A DNA stretch of 64,000 nucleotides from the NCBI GenBank assembly GCA_026545765.1, contig JAIFAC010000108.1, positions 62,001-126,000 of the forward strand. Direction: 5' to 3'. Of this stretch, positions 21,781-31,815 are shown in pieces. The notes under the pieces are model-generated. The model was not told the origin of the DNA, made no database searches, and saw nothing but the letters and a program-made list of their open reading frames with translations. Position 1 is the stretch's first letter; the number at the start of each line of letters is the position of its first letter. Origin of the DNA: Plantago major. Taxonomy: Eukaryota > Streptophyta > Magnoliopsida > Lamiales > Plantaginaceae. The translations under genes and the position numbers were made by a program.

Positions 21781-22912
21781 CTAACCTTCTTTCTTCCATC
21801 CCTGAAGAAATTCTCTTGTCAAATAATCTGGAATACAATTGTCAGTTCCTTTTATGAATTCTATATCAAAATCAAAAATAGATAAGATAGCTTTCCATAT
21901 AGCAAATATTTATTTTGAAGCCAAATTTTGTACATCTTTTGTCAAAACTTCTTTTGCTGCTTTACAATCAATTTTGAGTAAAAACTTTTGGTTTAACAAA
22001 TCATCTTGAAATTTGTTAATGCATAAGACTATTGAAAGTATTTCTTTCTTAATAGTTGAATAATTTTGTTGTTCTCCTAACCTCCAAGTACCAGAATGAT
22101 ATCTAATAATTATTTCTTTATTATCAATAATTTGTTTAAGAATGCCTCCATACCCTAATTCTGACGCATCTGTTTGTACAATCTTAAGAGTATTAGGGTG
22201 ACAGATGGTTAAACAGGGAAGAGTTTTGACTTTTGTTTTTATTTCTTTAACTATCTCAGTATGTTTGTTTGACCAAATTGGCGGGTTCTTTTTCAATCTT
22301 TCAAATAAGGGTTTACAAACTTGTCTTAAATTAGGATAAAAATCCCCTACATAATTCAAAGATCCAAGAAACCTTTGTAATTGGGTTTTGTCTCTTATTT
22401 CATCCGGGAATTTGTCCCCAAATTCTAGAGACCGTTGGATCGGTATAATAGTACTTTCATGAATCTGATGTCCGGGAAATCTTATACTTACTTGGAACAA
22501 TTTTATTTTTCTTGCGGAGACAACTAAACCATTTTCTTTTTATGACTTTTAGGAAATTATTTAAGTGTTTCCAATGTTGTTCTATATCTTGACTAAAAAC
22601 TAGAACATCATCAATATAAACAATTGTAAAAGTAGTGTAAGGAGTGAAAATATCATTCATAACCTTTTGGAATTCTGAAGGAGCATTTTTTAATCCAAAA
22701 GGCATGACATTCCATTCAAATTGTCCGAACGGAACAGTGAAAGCTGTTTTGTACTTGTCTTTTTCTGAAATTTGTATTTGCCAGAAACCTGATTTCATAT
22801 CGAACTTGGAAAATACTTTAGCATTATAAAGTCTTTTAAGCAAATCGCTTTTATTTGGGATTGGATATCTGATCCATTTGAGGGCTTTGTTTAACGATTT
22901 ATAATTTATAAC
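21781..22912 (-). pseudogene. Caulimovirus RT (C-terminal part) and RNase H, downstream of the hAT insertion
   Basis: After the hAT footprint the minus strand resumes in the reverse transcriptase. FSKFDMKSGFWQI carries the first catalytic Asp and YIDDVLVFS, near 22615, carries the Asp pair. A frame change near 22500 leads to the connection and RNase H domain at 22500-21910 (TDASELGYGG with its catalytic Asp, DCKAAKEVL). A TAA at 21910 truncates it, but related sequence continues to a TAG at 21781. This copy cannot give one continuous polyprotein. Confidence 0.9.
22905..22912. repeat. 8-bp target-site duplication TTTATAAC, left
   Basis: TTTATAAC at 22905-22912 is repeated at 29204-29211, on either side of the hAT element. 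The duplicated bases lie within the viral RT reading frame. Confidence 0.95.
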
Positions 22913-22919
22913 TAGGGGT

Positions 22920-23090
22920 GTACGCGGGCGGGTGCGGGCGGTTTTTTACCAAATATTCAACCGACCCACCTATAGCGGGTGGACAAAATATTGAACCATG
23001 GCGGGTGAACAATTTATCAAACCACGGCGGGTGGGTTGACATTTAAGCGGGTGAATGGCGGGTGGATGGCGGGCGGTTTCAACATATAAA
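22920..23090. repeat. hAT subterminal GGCGGGTG repeats, 3' end
   Basis: GCGGGTGG, GGCGGGTGAA and GGGCGGTTT words recur in a GC-rich tract inside the left terminus. A matching tract lies inside the right terminus. hAT transposases are known to bind subterminal repeats, and that role is inferred here. Confidence 0.8.
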
Positions 23091-23420
23091 ATAAACATGC
23101 TATAATATATTCGAACAAGATAAATATAAGTTCCAATACGAAATAAAACATGTACAATCACCATACATATGTATAAGTTCCAATAAATCTAAAATACAAG
23201 TACATTTGGAATCAAATAGAAGTATGTGAAAATGTACCGTACTGGATAAAAAAAATTCTCTTCCAGTCATTAATCATCTAACACTTCAAGCCTGTCTATT
23301 GGAGTGTCTGAACCATAGAACTCTAAAATTTGGAAAAAAAAAATGTTGAAAACATAGTGTAGAGAATAAACTGTACAAGAAAGAAAGAGAGGGAATGGAT
23401 TCGAAAGAACAAAGAAAATT

Positions 23421-24960
23421 TTAAACAAAACATAACAGGGTAATTATTTTTATACACAAGCACGTACCTCTAAGAATCTCATCATACTTCTCGGCTTCAT
23501 CAGCTGGAACTTCTTTCATTGATTCTTGAACATCAAAGGTGCCATGACTTGATCTCAACCAATTTTGGCAGCATACAAGAGCCTCCACCATTTCGGGATT
23601 AAGTGAACTTCGATAAGGGGATAAAATGCGTCCACCGGTGCTAAAGATAGACTCTGAAGCCACTGTAGAAACAGGAACATATAGGACATCTCTAGCCATC
23701 CGAGCAAGATTAGGAAATTCTTTGGAATTCTTATTCCACCATTCCAAAATATCAAATGAGGCAGACTCCTTCACACATTTATCATCCAAGTATTTATCAA
23801 TTTCAGACTTGTTGTCAGAAAATTCAGTTTCCTCCAGGAAACTTGCAAATTGGGAAGTTAGTGATGAACTTGTACCAAAATTATCAGCATCCATAGCATC
23901 AGTTCTGCTCGAGCTGCAAGATGGCATATCACTACTTTGGACATCATCAGTGGCATAACAATTGTACAGACGATTAAATGTCTTCTTCACTTCTTCAAAC
24001 ATAATAGTGCCCATTGTTGTATCAATCTCAGTTGCATAAACTTGATCAAGACACCATTTAACAAATTTCAATTTATAGCGTGGATCCAATATGACAACAT
24101 CTGACAAGAAATTAAGTTTGCCAAGATTTTCCCAATACTTAGAGAACTTCTCCTTCATTTTCTTTGCCATAAGGGAGACATGAATATCTTTTTGATTGGA
24201 CAAGCTTTGCAATGAAGTTTGGACAGCCACCAACTCCTTGAAAAACATATTTGATGTAACATTCAAAGTACCCGAAAACTTCAATGTAACATCGTAGAAA
24301 ATACTTTAGCGGCAGCCCAATCACTTACTAGAGGGGGACCAAGCTTCTTTTTGTTCTTTCTAGAACTAGTATCCATTCCCAAATCATCTTCAAAATTTTG
24401 AGTTCCTTCATGTTCAACATTTTCTATATCATCACATGCAAAATACAGCTTATACTCCAAGTCCTCGTCCCTTAACCTTTCAAATGCAGTTTCAAACTTC
24501 AAAGCAGTCATTAGCATCTTATAAGTAGAATTCCACCGAGTTTCAATATCAAGACAAAGGAGACTCTTGCTTTCAATTTTAACAGCACTAGCACATTTCT
24601 TAAATGCATCAAGTCTAGATGGAGATGAACGCACATATCTTATAGCATTTCGAATTCTATAAATTGAATCACTTTGATACTCCAAACCAGCCCCTACTAT
24701 AAGATTAAGAATATGTGCACAACACCTCATATGCAAAAATTCATGATCTAGAATGGTGCCGTTCCAATTCTTAGTATTCTTCCTCACATAATCTATGGCA
24801 CCATCATTTGCACTTACATTATCAACAGTAACAGTCAGCACCTTGTCGATACCCCACTCTAACAAACGATTTTCAATCATTTTACCTATTGTTTTACCCT
24901 TATGATTCGGCACAACACAAAAACTCAGAATCCTCTTTGTAACTTCCGGTTTTATCTATC
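23421..24960 (-). pseudogene. hAT transposase, catalytic and dimerisation regions
   Basis: From about 24960 the minus strand reads VTKRILSFCVVPNHKGKTIG, then LTVTVDNVSANDGAIDY, which carries the second conserved Asp region, and HMRCCAHILNLIV, a typical hAT catalytic-core motif. CLDIETRWNSTYKML follows. A frame change at about 24290 leads to the second frame (24284-23421), which holds the hAT-like RNase-H region (FLSDVVILDPRYKLKF) and the C-terminal dimerisation domain (YVPVSTVASESIFSTGGRIL through VEALVCCQNWLRS). A few residues are also missing at the frame change. The gene lies at the 3' side of the tandemly duplicated N-terminal exons. The class is zf-BED, RICESLEEPER-like, with high confidence. 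Confidence 0.9.
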
Positions 24961-25050
24961 GATGGGCGATCGAACACATATAAATCGAGTTTGTAATCGA
25001 ACTCCATGTATACATTGTGAGAGACACGCTCGACCTAATGAGCCCCATGA

Positions 25051-25827
25051 CTTTCTTTTCTCTTCAAGATCTGACTACATACAATCCCTAGAGATAGTAA
25101 CTCGACTAGGAAGAAAATCTTGGTTGCAAAGAATGCACAAAATCGATAAACCCTTCATACTCGACCACGGAAAATGGAAATTCATCAATGATTACCATTC
25201 TAACTAATTTCATCGAGAAACCTCATAACAATAACTAAGCGGGTTTAGCAACATCATCCCTTCTTTCTTAGGAAAACTTCAAAGTCGTTTGATTCTTATC
25301 ATGATTCATACGAAAAATATGACATTGACTTTTCAAGTGATGATTCATATTACCGTCCATGAACCTTACCTTGACTGGTATTGTCGATGAGAATATTTTC
25401 AAGTTCAATAAGGACTCCATCCTTCCTCCCATTTCAAAATGTTTCCACCGCATGATGTCCTTTTTGTTTGAGTTCTTTTAATTCATGATCGACATCTTCA
25501 TCATTTTCTTGATTATTGAATCTTTGCTCGACACGAAAGTGGAGGTTATTGTGGATGATTGATATTTTTCATAACACGCTTTCTCCTTTTCCTTTGAAAT
25601 TTGGTTTCCGTTTTCTGACTCTTTGCTTGGTGGTACATTCAATTGATTTACGAGAACTTCCACCTGCCAATTATCCCTTCCTCCATCTCCGATTTGACCT
25701 CCTACTCATATACAACATTCAAGAACATCAGTCTAATATAGCATAACTTACATTCTCAGTCTCAGACAGAGCATATCAATTAGCAAAGTACAAACTTGTC
25801 TTCTCCAAACAACATAAAACAACATAA
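25051..25827. repeat. 777-bp tandem unit 1 of the hAT 5' coding region
   Basis: The unit begins CTTTCTTTTCTCTTCAAGATC and ends in AACAACATAA. The same boundaries recur at 25828 and 26609. On the minus strand the unit contains an N-terminal region (25663-25478) and the BED-finger region (about 25450-25268). It is directly contiguous with the catalytic part, so this is the copy that would be spliced or translated into it. Confidence 0.9.
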
Positions 25828-26608
25828 CTTTCTTTTCTCTTCAAGATCTGACTTCATGCGATCCCTAGAGATAGTAACTCGACTAGGAAGAAAATCTTGG
25901 TTGCAAAGAATGCACAAAATCAGTAAACCCTTCATACTCAACCACAGAAAATGGAAATTCATCAATGATTACCATTCTAACTAATTTCATGCGATAAACC
26001 TCATAACAATAACTAGCAGGTTTAGCAACATCTGTCCCTTCTTTCTTAGGAAAACTCAAAGTCATTTGATTCTTATCACGATTCATACCAAGAAAAACAT
26101 GACATTGACTTTTCAAGTGATGATTCATATTACCAGTTCCATGAACCTTACCTTCAGCCTGGTATTGTCGATGACAATATTTGCAAGTTCAATAAGGACT
26201 CCATCCTTCCTCCCACTCAAAATGTTTCCACCGCATGATGTCCTTTTTGTTTGAGTTCTTCTAATTCATGATCGACATCTTCATCATTTTCTTCAGTTAT
26301 TGAATGCTGCTCAGCTTCTGAAAGTGGAGGTTCTTGTGGATGATTGATATTTTTCATAACAATACGCTTTCTCCTTTTCCTTTGAAATTTGGTTTCCGGT
26401 TTCTGACTCTTTTGCTTGGTGGTACATTCAATTGATTTGAGAACTTCCACCTGCTCAATTATCCTTCCTCCATCTCCGATTTGACCTCCTACTCATATAC
26501 AACATTCAAGAACATCAGTCGATATAGCATAACACATTCTCGGTCTCGGGGAGCATATCAATTAGCAAAGTACAAACTTGTCTTCTCAAACAACATAAAA
26601 CAACATAA
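25828..26608. repeat. 781-bp tandem unit 2 of the hAT 5' coding region
   Basis: This copy retains the clearest coding content. The minus-strand frame at 26450-26217 has an acidic/Lys-rich N terminus. The BED-type zinc finger at about 26190-26090 reads CKYCHRQ...MNHHLKSQC. The frame at 26128-25883 then reads VRMVIIDEFPFSVVEYEGF and FVHSLQPRF, a hallmark of plant hAT proteins. It is extra relative to a normal element. Confidence 0.9.
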
Positions 26609-27587
26609 CTTTCTTTTCTCTTCAAGATCTGACTTCATGCAATCCCTAGAGATAGTAACTCGACTAGGAAGAAAATCTTGGTTGCAAAGAATGCACAAAA
26701 TCGATAAACCCTTCATACTCAACCACGGAAAATGGAAATTCATCAATGATTACCATTCTAACTAATTTCATCAGAAACCTCATAACAATAACTAGCGGTT
26801 TAGCAACATCATCCCTTCTTTCTTAGGAAAACTCAAAGTCGTTTGATTCTTATCACGATTCATACCGAAAAACATGACATTGACTTTTCAAGTGATGATT
26901 CATATTACCGTCCATGAACCTTACCTTGACCTTGTATTATCGATGACAATATTTGCAAGTTCAATAAGGACTCCATCCTTCCTCCCGACTCAAAATGTTT
27001 CCACCGCATGATGTCCTTTTTGTTTGAGTTCTTCTAATTCATGATCGACATCTTCATCATTTTCTTGATTATTGAATCTTTTCGACCACGAAAGTGGAGT
27101 TCTTGTGGATGATTGATATTTTTCATAACAATCGATTTCTCCTTTTCCTTTGAAATTTGGTTTCCGAGTTTCTGACTCTTTTGCTTGGTGGTACATTGAT
27201 TGATTTCTAAGAACTTCCACCTGCTCCGAATTATCCTTCCTCCATCTCCGATTTGACCTCCTACTCATGTCTGACATTCAAGAACATCGGTCGATATAGC
27301 ATACACTACAAAAATGCAGTACATGGCAGACGGATAGATTCGTCAGATGCTGACTATCCATCGCCCGGCTCGGCGGCGGATCGGGCGACGGATAGAAAAT
27401 CCGTCGCCCCCCTGGAGCTGTGGCAACGGATAAAAATCCGTCGTCAATTATGACAGTTGAATGACAGATTGACCTTTTAAAAAAAAAAATGATTATGGGG
27501 GCGGCGGATAGGTCTATCCCGCCCCATTTAAAAAAAAAATAAAATCCTTATACGAATTTTTATATTATTATCTGGATTAATTCAGCG

Positions 27588-28120
27588 ATGTGGTGTGGTG
27601 TGTGGTGGCGGTGGTGGGTGGTGGGAATGCGGTGGTGGTGGGAGGTGGTGGTGCTGGGGGTGGTGGGTGGTGGTGGTGGTGGAAGGGTGGTGGTGGTGGT
27701 GGAGGAGATGGTGGTGGTGGCAGGGTGGTGGTGCGGTGGTGGTGGGAGTAGAGAGGTGGTGGTGGTGGAGATGGTGGTGGAGGAGGATGGTGGAGGAAAG
27801 GAGGTGGTGGAGGAGATGGTGGTGGTGGAGGATGGTGGTGGTGGCAGGGTGGTGGTGGTGGGAGGAGAGAGGTGGTGGTGGTGGTGGTGAGATGGTGGTG
27901 GAGGAAAGGAGGTGGTGGAGGAGATGGTGGTGGTGGGATGAGAAAGGTGGTGGTGGAGGGTGGTGGGGGGAGGATATGGGGGGTGGTGGTGTTGGTGGTG
28001 GTGGAGGTTGGTGGTGGTGGGTGGAGATGGTGGTGGTGGAGGATGGTGGTGGTGGGAGGAGAAAGGTGGTGGTGGGAGGAGGAGGAGAGGAGAAGTAGTG
28101 GAGAAAAGGAGGTGGTGGAG
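27588..28120 (+). repeat. GGT/GGA-rich simple repeat within CACTA
   Basis: About 530 bp of nearly pure G/T/A purine-rich sequence made of GGTGGTGGT, GGAGGA and GGTGGTGGAGATGG words. Several long open frames cross it on the plus strand and encode only Gly/Trp/Val/Glu-rich polymers. They are by-products of the repeat, not genes. Confidence 0.95.
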
Positions 28121-28139
28121 GAGATATATTATATTTTTT

Positions 28140-28470
28140 AGGTTTTAGCGGATAGATCTAGATCTATCCGTCGCTAATTTTTTTAATTTTCCGGCCTTGA
28201 GGCGGATAAATCTATCCGTCGCTACATAGCGGCGGATAGATTATCCGTCGCTAAATAGCGACGGATAAATATATCCGTCGCTAAAATTTTTTTTTTTTTA
28301 TAATTTTGGTCAGCGCTGCATGGCGGCGGATAATTTTATCCGTCGCTTCTGAACGACGATAACCTTTCTTATGCGTGAAGGCGACGGATAGAATCCGTCA
28401 TGATAGCGATCCGTCGCTACAGGGGCGACGGATAAAATCCGTCGCCCCTTTCCGTCCCGTTACGGATGGA
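28140..28470. repeat. Right subterminal inverted motifs of the second CACTA
   Basis: About a dozen GCGGCGGATA/TATCCGTCGC motifs occur in head-to-head pairs, as in the first CACTA, and end in GGGGCGACGGAT...ATCCGTCGCCCC at about 28424-28447. Confidence 0.85.
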
Positions 28471-28561
28471 TTCTTGTAGTGATAACTTACATTCTCAGCC
28501 TCAGACAGAGCATATCAATTAGCAAAGTACAAACTTGTCTACTCCAAACAACATAAAACAC

Positions 28562-29025
28562 CAAGTCTAGTCCTTATTCATTTTGAACTTCATCACAACA
28601 AAAACACATAACAAATGTAATACAAGAAAGAACAAAATAGAATTGATAAAATTTGGAAAAGGGTGAAGTTGAAGTGGGTATTACACATTAGCTGTTAAGA
28701 GAGGAGAGCCAGGTGCCAGAAGATGGAGATCGGCGAGTGGAGGAGGAGAGGTTGCGAATGACGAGTGGAGGAGACGCTGCGAAGTGCGAACGGAGCAAAG
28801 GAGGAGAGGCTGAGATCGTCGACGGCAAGTGGAGGAGGAGTGCGATCGGCAACAGCGTGTGGAGGAGGACTAGCCGGCCGATAGAGAGAGAAAGAGAGGA
28901 CGGCTAGGTTTAGGAATTAGGAGAGGATGTTCTCTGTTCTGTTGTGTGAAATTGGATACTCATAGTCATATTAATTCTTAATATAACTAATTAACTATAT
29001 AATAAAAATTAAAACATATATATAA
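28562..29025 (-). other. hAT 5' leader region
   Basis: Unique sequence between tandem unit 3 and the subterminal repeats. A short plus-strand frame at 28713-28907 is purine-rich and not convincing. The region probably holds the promoter and leader of the minus-strand transposase gene, though no clear TATA element was identified. Confidence 0.4.
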
Positions 29026-29029
29026 ATTA

Positions 29030-29195
29030 TATTGGCGGGTGGGTCGGGTGGGTGGCGGGTGACTTCGCCACCCTCACTTCCAGCAGCGGTTGACTAACTT
29101 TTCGACCCACGGCGGATATTTTTAAAAATTTCAACCGGCGGGTGCGGTTTGCGACGGGCGGATTGGCGGGCGGAGCGGGCGGTTTTTTTTATGTA
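29030..29195. repeat. hAT subterminal GGCGGGTG repeats, 5' end
   Basis: GGCGGGTGGGTCGGGTGGG, GGCGGGTGAC and GGGCGGATTGG words form a GC-rich tract just inside the right terminus, mirroring 22920-23090. Confidence 0.8.
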
Positions 29196-29203
29196 CACCC
29201 CTA

Positions 29204-29211
29204 TTTATAAC
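29204..29211. repeat. 8-bp target-site duplication TTTATAAC, right
   Basis: Partner of 22905-22912. The viral RT frame leads into it from the right. Confidence 0.95.
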
Positions 29212-29577
29212 TAATCTAGGAGTTCCTCTTTCAAGTTCATCATTCTTTTGTACATAAAATGCAGAACATGACCATGGTGATTTGCTGGGCCTTATGATTT
29301 TCATTTTTAGTAATTCTGAAATTTCTTTCTTACAATATTCTAATAATTCCTGGTTCATTTTTTTAGGCCTTGCTCTAGTAGGAATTTTGCTTTCTTCAAA
29401 ATCATTTTCATAAGGTAAAGTTACAATATGCTTTTTTCTATCCCAAAAAGCTGTGGGAAACTCTGAACAAACTTCTTTTTCTATTTTCTTTTGATAGAGT
29501 AAAATTTGTTGCTGAAGAACTGGACTTTTAATCTTTTCTTCAATTCTTTTATAGCTGAGTTCTTCTTTGAGATACAT
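29212..29577 (-). pseudogene. Caulimovirus RT, N-terminal part upstream of the hAT insertion
   Basis: The minus-strand frame reads from 29577 through KIPTRARPKKMNQ and IRPSKSPWSCSAFYVQK to LVIN, the N-terminal fingers region of a caulimovirid reverse transcriptase. It runs straight into the hAT right terminus, where the apparent frame continues nonsensically into transposon DNA (to 29131). The other half of the domain lies at 22912 and below. Confidence 0.9.
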
Positions 29578-29580
29578 AAT

Positions 29581-30152
29581 TTATTTTTCCTTATTTTTTA
29601 TTTTTTGAAAGATTCTAGTTTCATGTAAAAGATTTACATCTCTGGTTGTTACCGGATATTGGAATTGGAAAAGTATTTTCTTTCCTAAAACCGTAGTTCC
29701 TACACCTTGGTTATCTACATGTAAAGGAAATAACATTTGTAAGAATGGGTTACCTAAAATGACTTTAGTGTTCAAGTTTTTTATTAAAACAAAACTTGCT
29801 CGGAAACAAATTCCATCATTGCAAATGTGTGCACTTGAAAGTTTGTAATTTATCTTTAGGTTTGTTGCATCTGCAGTTGATAGCCTTTCTTTTGTTTTTT
29901 CAAAATATTTTGTAGGTATCAATCCTTCTTGTATGCAATTAATATACCTTCTTGTCCATTAAAATTTATTGTTTCTAAGGTAAATGTTCCTATAACAATT
30001 TTAATTTTGACATACCACCTCTGATAGGTAATTTGTGATAGAGCATTTATAAATGACTCTTCATTATCTTTTTCTGCATTATCAATATTGTTGGTAATGC
30101 TTTCTTCTTTTAATTCATCTTTTAGTTTTAAAATCAAAATATCTTGTTTCAT
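29581..30152 (-). pseudogene. Caulimovirus aspartic-protease region, broken
   Basis: Two overlapping minus-strand frames (30152-29919 and 29922-29581) cover the protease. The second contains VILGNPFLQMLFPL, which fits the ILG motif near the C-terminal half of a retroviral-type protease. The expected Asp-Thr/Ser-Gly triad should lie near 29950-29970, at the junction of the two frames, but it is not readable in either frame because of a frameshift and substitutions. This protease is therefore not functional as written. Confidence 0.65.
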
Positions 30153-30787
30153 TTCTTCATTTTCCTGCCTTAATTGTCGTATTTTTGTTTTAACTTCTTT
30201 AATTTCTCATTGAATATCACTAACAGAGATGCTACTTGTTTTGTGGGTATTGAATGTTTTTATTACATCTTTAAAATCTGTTTTTTGTTTATTTGAAGCA
30301 GAAGTTTCTTGTCCTTTTTCTAAAATCATGTCTTTTAATTTCTTTAGATAATTATCTTTTTGTTGAGGGTCTTTTACCTGATCAATCATTTCAAATATTA
30401 ATTCATATTGACTTTGTTTTGTAATTACTAAAAGTTTCTTACTACAATTGTAAACACTTTTCCCCATTTGATCAGGGAGACAGTAACATGAATCTTCTTC
30501 TTCTTCTTCCGAATAATCAGAAGTTTCATCATTATCTGATTGTATCTGATTGAATTGATAATCTTCTTTATCTGTTCCTACTCCTTCTTCATCAGAACTT
30601 ATTTCAGAAATTATATTTAAAAGCTGGTTTTTTAATTGTTAAATGAAATTAATTCTTGTGAAATTTCTATAGAATTACTCCGAGATAAATATTCACTATT
30701 TCTTTGTGAGCTATAGTCTCTAAATGACATAGAATTTTGTCTGTTAAATCTTATACTAACCCCTCCATCTGGGTGGTCTACTATATT
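30153..30787 (-). pseudogene. Caulimovirus inter-domain region, acidic and Lys-rich, coat protein mostly missing
   Basis: The minus-strand frame at 30467-30207 is Lys/Gln/Asp-rich with no recognised domain, followed by a coiled-coil-like stretch leading to 30152. The segment 30480-30620 is Glu/Ser/Asp-rich on the minus strand. A coat-protein CCHC knuckle would be expected between the movement protein and the protease. None is visible and the space is too short, so a deletion is inferred. Confidence 0.5.
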
Positions 30788-31580
30788 TTATATTTCAGTA
30801 TTCTCTATTGGTTGGGATCTTGGTATCGTTCCAGAAGGAAGTAACCAAGCTTCAGGAAGATTGACATTTTTCCATTCTATAGTCTTAGGGACTATAAGAT
30901 TAGACTTTGACTTATTAATTTCCCAAAAGATAGTTTGTCCAGAAGGTTTTTCATAATGTACTGCTTTGACATTCAAGCCCGTATTCATAACTTTGTAATG
31001 TATTCTATAAAATATTTCATATATATGAGAACCATGCTTCATTTTGTAATTATGAGTTTTTACATTTAAAGTAAGAATATCTAAAATATCTTGAATTAGA
31101 TCGAGGATATGGTAAAATTTGGATAACAATTAAAATAAATTGGTCCATTACAAAGACTTGTTTCAATTAATCCTAAAAGGGAATCTTAAAAATCAAAATG
31201 TCTAGCATCTCTAAGTGCAACAAAAATGCTAGTATCTAATCCTTCTCTTGTTAAAGGTTTAATAGCAATTTGTACGAGACTTATATGTAAGTATTTGTAA
31301 CCACTAGCTATATGCTTCCTAATCGACTTTTTAGTAAATAAATGTAAAGTTTGTTGATCACTTACTAAAGGAAGGACTTTTCTTCTGTTTTTATAGTATA
31401 AGCTGATCTAAAATCTAATATGTTTTGTTTATATATAGTACTCTTATCTACATTTGGTGGTTTCCAATTGAACAAATCTTTATCTTCCCAAGTATTTTCA
31501 ATAGTAGATACTATATTTTCATTAGTATCTGGTACAGATGAAGAGGCAGAAGCCATATTGTTCCCAAAAAATTTCTTCAT
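30788..31580 (-). pseudogene. Caulimovirus movement-protein region (30K superfamily), broken
   Basis: The N-terminal frame begins at 31580 (MKKFFGNNMASASS) and stops at 31365. Related sequence continues across 31360-31140 in other frames, including a HISLVQIAIKPLTREGLDTS stretch typical of caulimovirus cell-to-cell movement proteins, and the frame at 31129-30788 carries the C-terminal part. It starts about 150 bp after the primer-binding site, as expected for the first gene of the genome. Stops and frameshifts prevent a continuous product. Confidence 0.75.
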
Positions 31581-31726
31581 TAATCTTACTAGCTTGATTT
31601 CGTAAAAGCTAATTCAGACAATGTGTTACACACCTAACCAAGGAATTATATGCGTGTCTACCAGAATCAAGCTTACTACTAAATCAAGTTTGTTTAATTA
31701 ATTAAGACTCTCCCCGGGGACTTTTA

Positions 31727-31740
31727 TGGCTCTGATACCA
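31727..31740 (-). promoter_or_regulatory. tRNA-Met primer-binding site of the caulimovirus
   Basis: The minus strand reads TGGTATCAGAGCCA, complementary to the 3' end of plant initiator tRNA-Met. It lies in the intergenic region immediately upstream of the movement-protein start, the standard caulimovirid position. Confidence 0.9.
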
Positions 31741-31767
31741 TTTGTATCAGCTACATAGCGGAAATAC

Positions 31768-31815
31768 AGGTACATACATAATGAAGAAGACTTGGTAAGA
31801 TTATAACATACATTT
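31768..31815. repeat. 48-bp direct repeat bracketing the caulimovirus insertion, right copy
   Basis: Identical to 19883-19930. To its right lies host-like sequence with several AATCGGAGTTG/CAACTCCGAATTG motifs in both orientations. Confidence 0.9.

Larger units (their letters stand above)
27304..28481. mobile_element. CACTA transposon, 1178 bp, non-autonomous
   Basis: It begins CACTACAAAAATGC at 27304 and ends TTCTTGTAGTG at 28481, with TSD ATA at 27301-27303 and 28482-28484. The unoccupied site (TATAGCATAACTTAC) is present in tandem unit 1 at about 25736-25750, which proves the insertion. The subterminal GCGACGGAT/ATCCGTCGC motifs and the right-end organisation match the element at 9261-12914. 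The interior is a long GGT-rich simple repeat with no transposase. Confidence 0.95.
26609..28561. repeat. Tandem unit 3 of the hAT 5' coding region, interrupted by CACTA
   Basis: The unit is about 770 bp once the CACTA at 27304-28481 and its 3-bp duplication are removed. The minus-strand frame at 27277-26990 (MSDMSRRSNRRWRKDN) may include the natural start codon, because the sequence beyond 28561 on the right is unique and looks like the element's leader. Confidence 0.85.
22913..29203 (-). mobile_element. hAT transposon, 6291 bp, inserted in the caulimovirus RT
   Basis: The termini TAGGGGTGTAC (22913) and GTACACCCCTA (ending 29203) are inverted repeats, and an 8-bp TSD (TTTATAAC) flanks them, as expected for hAT. 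Subterminal regions at both ends are dense in GGCGGGTGG-type words. The minus-strand gene matches the plant zf-BED/RICESLEEPER class. The N-terminal coding part is present in three tandem copies and the third carries a CACTA insertion. Frame breaks in the transposase make it non-autonomous as written, though some may be sequence errors. Confidence 0.95.
19883..31815 (-). mobile_element. Endogenous caulimovirus (florendovirus-like), degraded, interrupted by a hAT
   Basis: Read on the minus strand, the order is tRNA-Met primer site (31740), movement-protein region, a coiled-coil/linker region, aspartic-protease region, reverse transcriptase, RNase H, and a separate downstream ORF of unknown function. 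Without the hAT and its 8-bp duplication about 5.6 kb of viral sequence remains, less than a full caulimovirid genome. No CCHC coat-protein zinc knuckle is visible between 29.9 and 30.8 kb, so most of the coat region is probably deleted. Stops and frameshifts occur in every gene. The two-ORF layout with a downstream ORF resembles florendoviruses. Petuvirus-like ancestry is the alternative. The 48-bp direct repeat at both ends could reflect terminal redundancy of the integrated circular genome. Confidence 0.85.

Noticed and set aside
27588..28148. Long plus-strand open frames of Gly/Trp/Val/Glu
   Set aside because: They are open in several frames at once only because the GGT/GGA simple repeat lacks stop codons.
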